Below are positions 34,104-42,186 of a stretch of DNA of 64,000 nt, one piece after another (within the stretch, counting starts at the first letter, position 1; the number at the start of each line of letters is the position of its first letter). The notes under the pieces are model-generated. The model did not search any database. It was not told the DNA's origin and saw only the letters and a list, made by a program, of their open reading frames with translations. The stretch is from Streptomyces antimicrobicus (GTDB lineage Bacteria > Actinomycetota > Actinomycetes > Streptomycetales > Streptomycetaceae), in assembly GCF_020532625.1 (NCBI RefSeq), contig NZ_JAJAUY010000007.1:1-64000 (forward strand), written 5' to 3'. Made by a program: the position numbers and the translations under genes.

Positions 34104-35486
34104 GTGCACACACGTGAGCGGACGACGCCGTGGGAGCAGGGCGCGGGGACGGTCGGGACACCGGACGCCGCCGACCGGGCCGGTGCCGGTGCGGACGCCG
34201 CCGGCCGGAGCGTCGTCAAGGTGGGCTCGTCCTCGCTGACCACGGCCTCCGGCGGCCTCGACGCCGAGCGGCTGGACGCGCTGGTCGACGCGCTGGCGGC
34301 GGCCCGCGCCCGGGGCGAGCAGCTGGTGCTGGTCTCCTCGGGCGCCATCGCGGCGGGCCTGGCCCCGCTGGGCCTGGCCGCCCGCCCCGAGGACCTCGCC
34401 CACCAGCAGGCGGCGGCCAGCGTCGGCCAGGGCCTGCTGATCGCCCGGTACACCGCCTCCTTCGCCCGCTACGGGATCCGGGTCGGCCAAGTGCTGCTCA
34501 CCAACGACGACATGGCCCAGGACGACCGGTACGGCAACGCCCGCCGCACCCTGGACGCGCTGCTGGCGCTCGGCGTGCTGCCGGTCGTCAACGAGAACGA
34601 CACCACCGCGACCGACGAGATCCGCTTCGGCGACAACGACCGGCTCGCCGCACTGGTGGCCGGGCTGGTCCGGGCCGACCGGCTGGTGCTGCTCTCGGAC
34701 GTCGACGGGGTGTACGACGCCGACCCCCGGCTGCCCGGCAGCCGGCGCATCCCGGAGGTGCGCACCGGCCGCGAACTGGACGGCCTGGACCTGTCCTTCC
34801 CCGGCTCGGGCCTCGGCTCCGGCGGCATGGCCACCAAGGTGGCCGCCGCCCGGACGGCGACCGGGGCCGGGATCACCGTACGGCTCACCGCGGCGTCCCG
34901 GGTGGCCGACGCCCTGGCCGGCCGGCCGTGCGGCACCCTGTTCCACGCCGCAGCGGTCGAGCGGGGCGCCGGTGCGGGGGACCCGGCCGCCGGTGCCGGC
35001 GGGCGGGTCACGGGGGCGGAGTTCCTCGCCGTCGTGGCGGACGTGACGGGCCGGTCCGGGCTCTCCCTCGCCGACGCCTTCCACGACATCGGCGGAACGT
35101 CACTCCAGGCCATGCGCATCTGCGCGCGCCTGCGCAGGCGGACGGGCGTTCCCCTGCTGCCGCAGGCCCTTTTCGAAAGCGCGACCCTCGGTGAATTCCT
35201 CGGCGGCCTCTTCGGCCGTGAATTCGGCGGCGGCGAATCCGGTGGCGGCGTCCACGGTGAAATCGGCGACGAATTCGGCGGCGAGCACACCGCCGAATAC
35301 CGCGGTGCGGACGACGGCGCACACGAGGGCGGACACGACGGCGCACATGAGGGCGGACACGACGGTGCAAACGGCCTCGGACGCGGCCGCCCGTACGAGG
35401 TCCTCCCCGAGGGCGAACTCCGCGGCCGGACGCCCGCCCCGGACAGTACCGCCGGCCTGTGCGGAGGTGTGCGCCGTGCCGCCTGA
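34104..35486 (+). CDS. Glutamate 5-kinase fused to a peptidyl carrier protein domain
   Basis: A 460-residue fusion. Residues about 32-285 are a full ProB-type amino acid kinase: VVKVGSSSLTT, LVSSGAIAAGLAPLG, VVNENDTTATDEI, FGDNDRLAALVAG, LLSDVDGVYDADPR and GSGGMATKVAAA. The C-terminal PUA domain of ordinary ProB is missing. In its place, residues about 300-370 form a carrier domain with the phosphopantetheine site HDIGGTSLQAMRICARL (Ser near 332). The tail is a His/Gly/Asp-rich stretch with HEGGHDGA repeated. Ordinary ProB phosphorylates free glutamate on its side-chain carboxylate; tethering suggests the substrate or product stays on the carrier. GTG 34104 has a GAGGGGGG site eight bases upstream. 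It begins the plus operon and overlaps the adenylation gene by 11 bases. Confidence 0.93.
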   Translation: MHTRERTTPWEQGAGTVGTPDAADRAGAGADAAGRSVVKVGSSSLTTASGGLDAERLDALVDALAAARARGEQLVLVSSGAIAAGLAPLGLAARPEDLAHQQAAASVGQGLLIARYTASFARYGIRVGQVLLTNDDMAQDDRYGNARRTLDALLALGVLPVVNENDTTATDEIRFGDNDRLAALVAGLVRADRLVLLSDVDGVYDADPRLPGSRRIPEVRTGRELDGLDLSFPGSGLGSGGMATKVAAARTATGAGITVRLTAASRVADALAGRPCGTLFHAAAVERGAGAGDPAAGAGGRVTGAEFLAVVADVTGRSGLSLADAFHDIGGTSLQAMRICARLRRRTGVPLLPQALFESATLGEFLGGLFGREFGGGESGGGVHGEIGDEFGGEHTAEYRGADDGAHEGGHDGAHEGGHDGANGLGRGRPYEVLPEGELRGRTPAPDSTAGLCGGVRRAA

Positions 35487-37077
35487 GAACGACCCGGCGG
35501 CGGGGGCCCGCCTGCTGCACACCGCGGTCACCCGGCAGGCCCGGATCCGGCCGCACGCCCCGGCCCTCGTCGACGGCGCCGAACGTGTCGACTACCGCAC
35601 CCTGGACCACGCGGCCGACACCTACGCGACCGCCCTGCGCGCGCTCGGCGTAGGCCCCGGCGACCTGGTTCCCGTCGGCCTGCCGCGCGGCGCCCGGCTG
35701 ATCGCCGTCCTGCTGGCCGTCCTCAAGTGCGGCGCCGGGTACGCCGCGCTCGACCCGGCGCAGCCGGGCCACCGCCTGCGGGAGAGCGTCAGCAGGCTCG
35801 GCGGTCCGGTCCTCGTCGCCTCGGGCGCCCTGGCCGAGACCGCGGGCGCCGGGGCCGGCCGGGCCCGCTGGGCGCCGCCGCAGGAGACCCTCGCCGAGGC
35901 GGCCCGGCGCCGTACCGGCCCGGTCCGCACCGAGGTGCCCGCCACCTCCGTCGCCTCCGTCTTCTTCACCTCCGGCACGACCGGCCGGCCCAAGGGCGTG
36001 CTCTCCCCGCACGCCGCCACCCTGCGGCTGTTCGGCGACCGCCCGATCGCCGGACTCGGCCCCGGCCGGGTCATGGCCCAGGCCGCGCCCACCGCCTGGG
36101 ACGCGTTCTCCCTGGAGGTGTGGGGCCCGCTGACCACCGGCGGGACCTGCGTCCTGGCCGGGACCGACCGGTTGCTGCCCGACGACCTCCGGCGGCTGCG
36201 CGGCCACCACGGCGTGGACACGCTCTGGCTGACGTCCGCGCTGTTCAACCTGTTCGTGGACGAGGACGTCGACTCCTTCCGCGGCCTGCGGACGGTGCTG
36301 ACCGGCGGGGAGGCGCTCTCCCCGGCGCACGTGCGCGCCTTCCTCGCCCGCCACCCGGACACGGTCCTCGTCAACGGCTACGGCCCGGTGGAGAGCTGCG
36401 TCTTCGCCACCACGCACACCGTCCGGCCGGAGGACTGCGACCTGCCGCACGGGATCCCCATCGGCCGGCCCGTCCCCGGGACCCGGACCCACCTGGTCGA
36501 CGGCGAGATCTGGCTGACCGGCGACGGGCTGGCCGAGGGCTACCTCGCCGACCCGCTCGCCACCCGCGCGGCGTTCACCGCCCTCACCGAGGACGGCGTC
36601 CGCCGGCGCGCCTACCGGACCGGCGACCGGGGAGCGTACGACCGGGGCGGCGTCCTGCACTTCCTCGGCCGTTCCGACCGGCAGGTCAAGATCGCGGGGC
36701 ACCGGCTGGAGCCCGCCGGCATCGAACGCGTGGCCGCCACCGTGCCCGGCATCCGGCACTGCCACGTCCTGCCGGTCCCCGGCAGCGGACCGGCCGCGGC
36801 CCCCGACCACCTCGCGCTCTTCTACACCTCCTGGTCCCAGGACCTGACCGCCGCCGACATCCGCCGCGCGCTGGCCGAGCGGCTGCCCCACTACAGCGTC
36901 CCCGCCGCCGTCTACCGGGTCCCCTACCTCCCGGTCACCCCCCACGGCAAGGTCGACCCGGCCGCCCTCCTGTCGTCGCTCTCGTCCTTGTCCGCTCCCT
37001 CCCCTTCGGCCTCCCCTTCAGCCGCGCCCTCGGCCGCCTCCTCCGCCCCGCCCACCGCCGCCCGGAGCACCGCGTGA
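35476..37077 (+). CDS. Stand-alone NRPS adenylation enzyme
   Basis: A 533-residue AMP-forming ligase with no carrier domain. Motifs: FFTSGTTGRPKGVLSPH near residue 160, NGYGPVESCVFATTH, YRTGDRGAYDRGG and the final lysine in TPHGKVD. Hand alignment to GrsA gives the pocket DALWLGGVFK, close to codes reported for valine (DAFWIGGTFK type), so a branched aliphatic amino acid is the best guess; this does not match a glutamate code. It should charge a free or fused carrier protein in trans: the ProB-fused carrier directly upstream or the free carrier at 25.3 kb. GTG 35476 has GGAGG eight bases before it and lies within the end of the kinase-carrier gene. The last 35 residues are Ser/Ala/Pro-rich. 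Confidence 0.92.
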   Translation: MPPENDPAAGARLLHTAVTRQARIRPHAPALVDGAERVDYRTLDHAADTYATALRALGVGPGDLVPVGLPRGARLIAVLLAVLKCGAGYAALDPAQPGHRLRESVSRLGGPVLVASGALAETAGAGAGRARWAPPQETLAEAARRRTGPVRTEVPATSVASVFFTSGTTGRPKGVLSPHAATLRLFGDRPIAGLGPGRVMAQAAPTAWDAFSLEVWGPLTTGGTCVLAGTDRLLPDDLRRLRGHHGVDTLWLTSALFNLFVDEDVDSFRGLRTVLTGGEALSPAHVRAFLARHPDTVLVNGYGPVESCVFATTHTVRPEDCDLPHGIPIGRPVPGTRTHLVDGEIWLTGDGLAEGYLADPLATRAAFTALTEDGVRRRAYRTGDRGAYDRGGVLHFLGRSDRQVKIAGHRLEPAGIERVAATVPGIRHCHVLPVPGSGPAAAPDHLALFYTSWSQDLTAADIRRALAERLPHYSVPAAVYRVPYLPVTPHGKVDPAALLSSLSSLSAPSPSASPSAAPSAASSAPPTAARSTA

Positions 37078-40000
37078 ACCCCTCCGCCACTCCCACCACC
37101 CCCACGAGCCCCACCCCGGCCGCGCCGCAGGCGCACCCGATGACGTACGAGCAGGAGTCGATCTGGCTCAACGACCAGCTCCACGACGGGACGTCGCGCT
37201 ACACCGAGTCCTGGAACCACCGCCTGCGCGGCCCCGTCGACCACCGCGCCGTCGAGACCGCCCTGACCGGCATCGTCGCCCGGCACGCCACGCTCCGCTC
37301 CCGCCTCGCCCTGGTGGACGGCCGGGCCGTGCAGTACGTCGGCCCGCCCTGCCCGGTCGCGGTCGAGCAGCGCACCGTGGACCCCCGGGACCTGGACCGG
37401 GCGCTGACGGAGACGGTCTCGCGCCCCCTGGACCTGACCCGCCCGCCGCTGCTGCGGGCCACCCTGCTGCACCTCGGCCCGGACGACGCGGTGCTGGCCG
37501 TCACCTTGCACCACGCGCTCGTCGACGGCTGGTGCTTCCGCCTGCTGGACCTGGAGTTCACCGCCCGCTACCGGGCCGCACTGGTCGGCACGGACCCGCA
37601 ACTGCCCCCGCTGGAACTGGACTTCACCGACTACGCCCGTGACCGGCGCTCCCGCCCGGCGGCCGAGCTCGACGCCCTGCTGGAGCACTGGCGCCCGCTG
37701 CTGGCCGACGCGCCCGCCGAGTCGACCGTCCCCCCGCTGCACCCCCGCCCGGCGACCCAGGGTCACCGCGGCGGCCAGGTCCGGTTCCGCATCGGCGCCG
37801 CGACGGGCCGGCGCATCCGCGCGCTGGCCCGGCACCACCGCACCAGCACCTTCTGCGTCATCGCCGCCGCCCTGACGACCCTCGTCGCGCGGACCGCCGA
37901 CCAGGACGACCTGGTCATCGGCACCCCCGTCTCCCGGCGCGACGACCCGGCCCTGGAGCCGCTGCTGGCCTGCCTCACCGACGTCCTGCCCCTGCGCCAG
38001 CGCCTCGACCGCGACCGCCCGTTCACCGACCTGCTGCACTCCACGAAGAACACGCTCTGGTCCGCGGTCGCCCACCGCGACATCCCCTTCGGCCACCTCG
38101 TCCGCGCGTACGACACCGACCGCAGCGCGGCCCGCTTCCCGTTCTTCCAGGTCGTCCTCACCGTCGACGACGCGGCGGCCCCCGGGCTGGACCTGCCGGG
38201 CATCTCCTCGGAGCAGGTGCGCGCCGACCACGGCACGGCCAAGTTCGACCTGTTCTTCCACCTGGTCCCGCAGGACGGCGGCTACCTCGGCATGCTCACG
38301 TACGCCGACACGCTCTACGACGAGCCGTACGCGCGGCGCATCGCGGCCTGGTTCACCGCACTCCTGGCGGACGCGGCGGAGCACCCGGAGACGGCACTGC
38401 ACGACCTGAGGATGCTGTCGGAGGCGGAACGGGCGCAGGCGACCGGCCCGCTCCTCCCGCCGACCGGCGAGACGATGCAGACGGCGCAGACGACGCAGGC
38501 GCAGGCGCAGACGCCGACGCAGGCGGTACCGGCGGCGGACCTCCCCTGCGCCGCGGCGGCGTTCGCCGCGCAGGCGGCCCGCACCCCCGACCGCCCGGCC
38601 GTCACCGACGGCGCGCGCACCCTGACGTACGCCGAACTGGACGCGGCCTCGCGCGACGTGGCGAGCCGGCTCACCGCGCTGGGCGCCGGCCCCGGCACCC
38701 GCGTCGCCGTCCGCCTGGACCGCGACGCCGGCACCGACGTCCCCCTCGCGGTCCTCGCGGTGCTGCGCACCGGCGCGTGCTGCGTCCCCCTGGACCCGTC
38801 CCTGCCGCCCGCCCGCACCGCCCTGGTCCTGACCGACAGCGGCGCCGACGTCCTCCTGACCCGCACCGACACCCCGGGCCCGGTCCCGTCCACCGGGACC
38901 GCTGTGCGGATCCTCCACCTGGACGAGGCGCCGCCGGCGGAGCCGACGCGGAAGCCGGCGCCGGAGCGGGCGTCGGAGCGGGCGGGGGAGCGGGCGGGGG
39001 AGCCGGCGCACCGGGCGGCCGACCGGCCGTCGGCGCCCGACGACCTGGCCTACGTCGTTTACACCTCCGGCTCGACAGGGCGCCCCAAGGGCGTCGCGAT
39101 GCCCCACCGCGCCCTGGCCAACCTGGTGGACTGGCAGCGCGCCCGCTGGGGCGCCGGGGCCCCGCCCCGCACCCTGAGCTGCACCCCGATCGGCTTCGAC
39201 GTCTTCTTCCAGGAACTCTTCGCCACCTGGGCGGCCGGCGGCACCCTGGTGGCCGTCCCCGAGGACACCCGCCGCGACCCCGAGCGCCTGCTGACGCGGG
39301 CGACCGCGCTGAAGGCCGACCGCGTCTTCCTGCCGTTCGTGGCACTCCAGCAACTGGCCGACTACGCGGCGGCCACGGGACGGCGGTGCCCCTTCGCGGA
39401 GGTGGTGACCTCGGGCGAGCAGCTGCACGTGACGTCGGCCGTGCGGGAGTTCTTCTCCGGCACGGGCGCGGTGCTGGACAACCAGTACGGCCCTTCGGAG
39501 ACCCACGTCGTGACCGCCCACCGCCTGTCGGGCGATCCGGCGGACTGGCCGGCCCGCCCCCCGATCGGCCGCGCGATCCAGAACGCCCGCGTGCAGATCC
39601 TGGACCGCTCCGGCCGGCCTGTCCCGCCGGGCGTGCCGGGCGAACTCGTGGTCAGCGGTGTCCCCCTCGCGGCCGGATACCTCGGCCGCCCGGCGGAAAC
39701 GGCCCGCCGCTTCCGCCCGCTCGCCCTGCTGCCCGGCGAACGCGCCTACCACACCGGCGACAAGGCCCGCCTCGACCGGGACGGCCGGGTGGAGTTCCTG
39801 GGCCGCGACGACGACCAGGTCAAGATCCGCGGCCACCGCGTCGAACCGGCCGAGATCGAAGCCGCGCTGCGCGCCCTCCCGGGCGTCACCCAAGCCGCGG
39901 TGACCGTGCTCCCCACCCCCACGGGGCCCCGCCTCCACGCCCACGTGGTCCCCTCCCGGGCCCCGGCCGCTGCCGCGGGCTCAGGCCCGGCCCCGGACTC

Positions 40001-41945
40001 AGGCCCGGCCCCGGACTCAGGCCCGGCCTCAGGCTCGGGCCCGGCCCCGGCCGGGGACGCCGCGTGCGGGCCCTCGCCGCAGGAGATCCGCCGCGCACTG
40101 GCCGCCGTACTGCCGGCGCCGTGCGTGCCGTCGCTGGTGGTGCTGCACGAGGACTTCCCGCGTACGGCCACCGGCAAGCTGGACCGCCTGGCCCTGGACG
40201 CCCGGCGCACCGCCGCCGACGACGCCGACACCGCCGACGACGCCGCTGACGACCGCGACGCCGACGCCGCCGACGGCCCGGCCGGCGGGGCGATCGCCGC
40301 GGCGTGGACGGAGGTGCTGGGCCGACGGCCCGCCCACGCCGACGAGAACTTCTTCGACGCGGGCGGCGACTCGCTGCTCGCCGTCCGCCTCGTCCTCACC
40401 CTCCGCGCGGCCACCGCCCTGCCCGTCCCGCCGCACGCCGTCTTCAGCGCCCCGACGGTGTCGGCCCTGACCTCCCACCTGGCGGAACTGGCCCGGGACG
40501 GGGCAGACCGGCGGCCCACCGGCCCGGAGGAACACCCGGCCGCCGTCGCTCCGGGCGCGGACCCCGGAGCCACGGGCGGCCGTACCGCCCCCCTCGGGGA
40601 GGCCCGCCCGGGGAAGGCCCGCCCCGGGGAGGCCCCCGCCGGGGACCTCCCCCCGTCCCTCCTCCGGGACGCCGTCCTGCCCGACGACATCCGCCCGGCG
40701 GCGACGACCGAGCCGTGGGTCGCGGCCCCGCGGCACCTGCTCCTGACCGGGGCCACCGGCTTCCTCGGCGTGCACCTGCTGTACGAGCTCCTCGTGCGCA
40801 CCGACGCCCGCGTCCACTGCCTCGTGCGGGCCGCGGACGCCCCCGCGGCCCAAGCCCGCCTGGTCTGCGCGCTGCGCGCGCACGCGCTGTGGCGGCCCGG
40901 CTTCGCCGAGCGGATCGAGGCCGTGCCCGCCGACCTGGCCGCGCCCCGCCTGGGGCTGACCGAGGACCGCTACGACGCCCTCGCCCGCCTCGCCGACGCC
41001 GTCCACCACTGCGCGGCCGCCGTCAACCTGGCCCACCCGTACGCCCGCCTGAAGCCGGTCAACGTCGACGCGACGACCGAGCTGCTGCGCCTGGCGGCCC
41101 GCCACCGCACCGTCGCCTTCCACCACGTCTCCACGGTCGGTGTCCTCGCCCCGCAACCGCGCGACGGGGACGGCGGCGACGGCGGTGACGGTGGTGACGA
41201 TGGCGGCCGCGCCCCGTCCACCGTGCGTCCCGACGCGCCCCTGCCCGCCCCGGACCGGCTCCGCCACGGCTACGCCCAGAGCAAGTGGGTCGCCGAGGCC
41301 CTCGTCGCCGAGGCCGCTGCCCGCGGGCTGCCGGTCACGGTCCACCGGCCCACCCGGATCTCCGCCGACACCACCACCGGCATCTGCCCCCGCACGGACT
41401 TCTTCTGGCTGCTGCTGGCCGCCTGCGTCGAGGCCGGACTGGCGCCCACCGTGGACGGACCCGACTTCGACCTCGTCCCGGTCGACCACGTCCGCGAGGC
41501 GTTCGTGGCCCTCACCCGCCGCCCGGACACCGTCGGCCGCACCTTCCACATCGCCGCCGACGCGCGTCTGCCGCTCGCCACCGCCATCGGCTGGCTGCGC
41601 GACCTGGGCCATCCCATCGGCGACGCCACCGCCGCCGCCTGGCGCGCCCGCGTCGAGGACGGCCGACTGCCGGCCGGGCTCACCCTCCTCGGCGCCCTCC
41701 GCGGCGGCCCCGGCGAGGCCGCCCTGCGCTACGACACCGCCCCGACCCGGGCCCTGCTCCCCACCACCCGCCCGACCCCGCTGGACCGGACGCTGTTCAC
41801 CACGACCCTGGACCGGTTCGTGCGCGCGGGCAGCTTTCCCGCACCCCCGCGGGCGGGCGGCCCGCAGGCCCCCGGCACGCTCACACCCGGTCCGCCGTCT
41901 CGACCGGCAGCTCGGACAGGCGCCACTCCAGCATCCCGTCGGTGA
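37074..41945 (+). CDS. NRPS module C-A-PCP-reductase
   Basis: A 1623-residue NRPS. The condensation domain is at about 20-450, with an intact HHALVDG near 147. The adenylation domain is at about 490-1020 (YTSGSTGRPKGVAMPH near 662, NQYGPSETHVVTAH, TGKLDR); the hand-derived pocket is DVQFVSQVVK, the same Pro-like type as the other NRPS with Ser for Ala. The PCP is near 1099 (GGDSLLAVRL). A C-terminal thioester reductase starts near 1222 with LLTGATGFLGVHLLYELL and the catalytic YAQSK near 1400, which releases an aldehyde or alcohol with NADPH. Three repetitive linkers are Ala/Pro/Asp-rich. GTG start overlaps the adenylation enzyme stop (GTGA). The last 20 residues are read antisense through a decayed regulator gene. 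Confidence 0.95.
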   Translation: MNPSATPTTPTSPTPAAPQAHPMTYEQESIWLNDQLHDGTSRYTESWNHRLRGPVDHRAVETALTGIVARHATLRSRLALVDGRAVQYVGPPCPVAVEQRTVDPRDLDRALTETVSRPLDLTRPPLLRATLLHLGPDDAVLAVTLHHALVDGWCFRLLDLEFTARYRAALVGTDPQLPPLELDFTDYARDRRSRPAAELDALLEHWRPLLADAPAESTVPPLHPRPATQGHRGGQVRFRIGAATGRRIRALARHHRTSTFCVIAAALTTLVARTADQDDLVIGTPVSRRDDPALEPLLACLTDVLPLRQRLDRDRPFTDLLHSTKNTLWSAVAHRDIPFGHLVRAYDTDRSAARFPFFQVVLTVDDAAAPGLDLPGISSEQVRADHGTAKFDLFFHLVPQDGGYLGMLTYADTLYDEPYARRIAAWFTALLADAAEHPETALHDLRMLSEAERAQATGPLLPPTGETMQTAQTTQAQAQTPTQAVPAADLPCAAAAFAAQAARTPDRPAVTDGARTLTYAELDAASRDVASRLTALGAGPGTRVAVRLDRDAGTDVPLAVLAVLRTGACCVPLDPSLPPARTALVLTDSGADVLLTRTDTPGPVPSTGTAVRILHLDEAPPAEPTRKPAPERASERAGERAGEPAHRAADRPSAPDDLAYVVYTSGSTGRPKGVAMPHRALANLVDWQRARWGAGAPPRTLSCTPIGFDVFFQELFATWAAGGTLVAVPEDTRRDPERLLTRATALKADRVFLPFVALQQLADYAAATGRRCPFAEVVTSGEQLHVTSAVREFFSGTGAVLDNQYGPSETHVVTAHRLSGDPADWPARPPIGRAIQNARVQILDRSGRPVPPGVPGELVVSGVPLAAGYLGRPAETARRFRPLALLPGERAYHTGDKARLDRDGRVEFLGRDDDQVKIRGHRVEPAEIEAALRALPGVTQAAVTVLPTPTGPRLHAHVVPSRAPAAAAGSGPAPDSGPAPDSGPASGSGPAPAGDAACGPSPQEIRRALAAVLPAPCVPSLVVLHEDFPRTATGKLDRLALDARRTAADDADTADDAADDRDADAADGPAGGAIAAAWTEVLGRRPAHADENFFDAGGDSLLAVRLVLTLRAATALPVPPHAVFSAPTVSALTSHLAELARDGADRRPTGPEEHPAAVAPGADPGATGGRTAPLGEARPGKARPGEAPAGDLPPSLLRDAVLPDDIRPAATTEPWVAAPRHLLLTGATGFLGVHLLYELLVRTDARVHCLVRAADAPAAQARLVCALRAHALWRPGFAERIEAVPADLAAPRLGLTEDRYDALARLADAVHHCAAAVNLAHPYARLKPVNVDATTELLRLAARHRTVAFHHVSTVGVLAPQPRDGDGGDGGDGGDDGGRAPSTVRPDAPLPAPDRLRHGYAQSKWVAEALVAEAAARGLPVTVHRPTRISADTTTGICPRTDFFWLLLAACVEAGLAPTVDGPDFDLVPVDHVREAFVALTRRPDTVGRTFHIAADARLPLATAIGWLRDLGHPIGDATAAAWRARVEDGRLPAGLTLLGALRGGPGEAALRYDTAPTRALLPTTRPTPLDRTLFTTTLDRFVRAGSFPAPPRAGGPQAPGTLTPGPPSRPAARTGATPASRR

Positions 41946-42000
41946 GGCGGACCGCCCGGCGGCCCAGGCCGGTCAGCAGCCGCACCGCGTCGTGGGGCCA
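41881..42000 (-). pseudogene. Remnant of an ArsR-rhodanese regulator gene (C-terminal 39 codons)
   Basis: The minus strand encodes HDAVRLLTGLGRRAVRLTDG and MLEWRLSELPVETADRV and then a stop. This matches the end of the rhodanese domain of ArsR-rhodanese fusion regulators, which typically finish with a HEAVRLL...GMLEWR-like segment and LPVE. Upstream in the same frame the similarity stops at about 42000 and no ArsR helix-turn-helix is found. The remnant overlaps the last 22 codons of the NRPS gene on the other strand. It lies beside a persulfide-oxidising gene, where such regulators usually sit. The match to the family is from memory. Confidence 0.6.
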
Positions 42001-42103
42001 CCTCCAGCCGCCTCCCGCCGGCCGGCGCACTGCCGCGCCGGCCGCGGAGGCGTCGTGGACCGGCGCGGGCGCCTGGCGGCATCCCGCATTGCTTCCTCCA
42101 TGA

Positions 42104-42113
42104 ATCCATGGAT
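42104..42113. promoter_or_regulatory. Palindrome upstream of the persulfide dioxygenase gene
   Basis: A perfect 10-bp palindrome ATCCATGGAT within TCCATGAATCCATGGATGG, in the leader 74 bases before the ATG at 42187 and in an AT-richer patch. It could be the operator of the sulfur-responsive regulator whose gene is now only a remnant next door. Confidence 0.5.
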
Positions 42114-42186
42114 GGTGGTAACTGAGGCAACCGCGGCCGGGCCGGCCGCGCCTGCCGCCCGACCCTCCCCAGGGGAAGGACATGCG

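Noticed and set aside
34104..35000. The kinase-carrier gene as a housekeeping proB
   Set aside because: The PUA domain is absent, a carrier domain is fused, it is embedded in an NRPS operon and no proA or obg-type neighbour is present.
41946..42186. Insertion sequence or attachment site at the NRPS cluster edge
   Set aside because: No transposase fragment, terminal inverted repeats, direct target repeats or tRNA end could be found; only the truncated regulator marks the junction.
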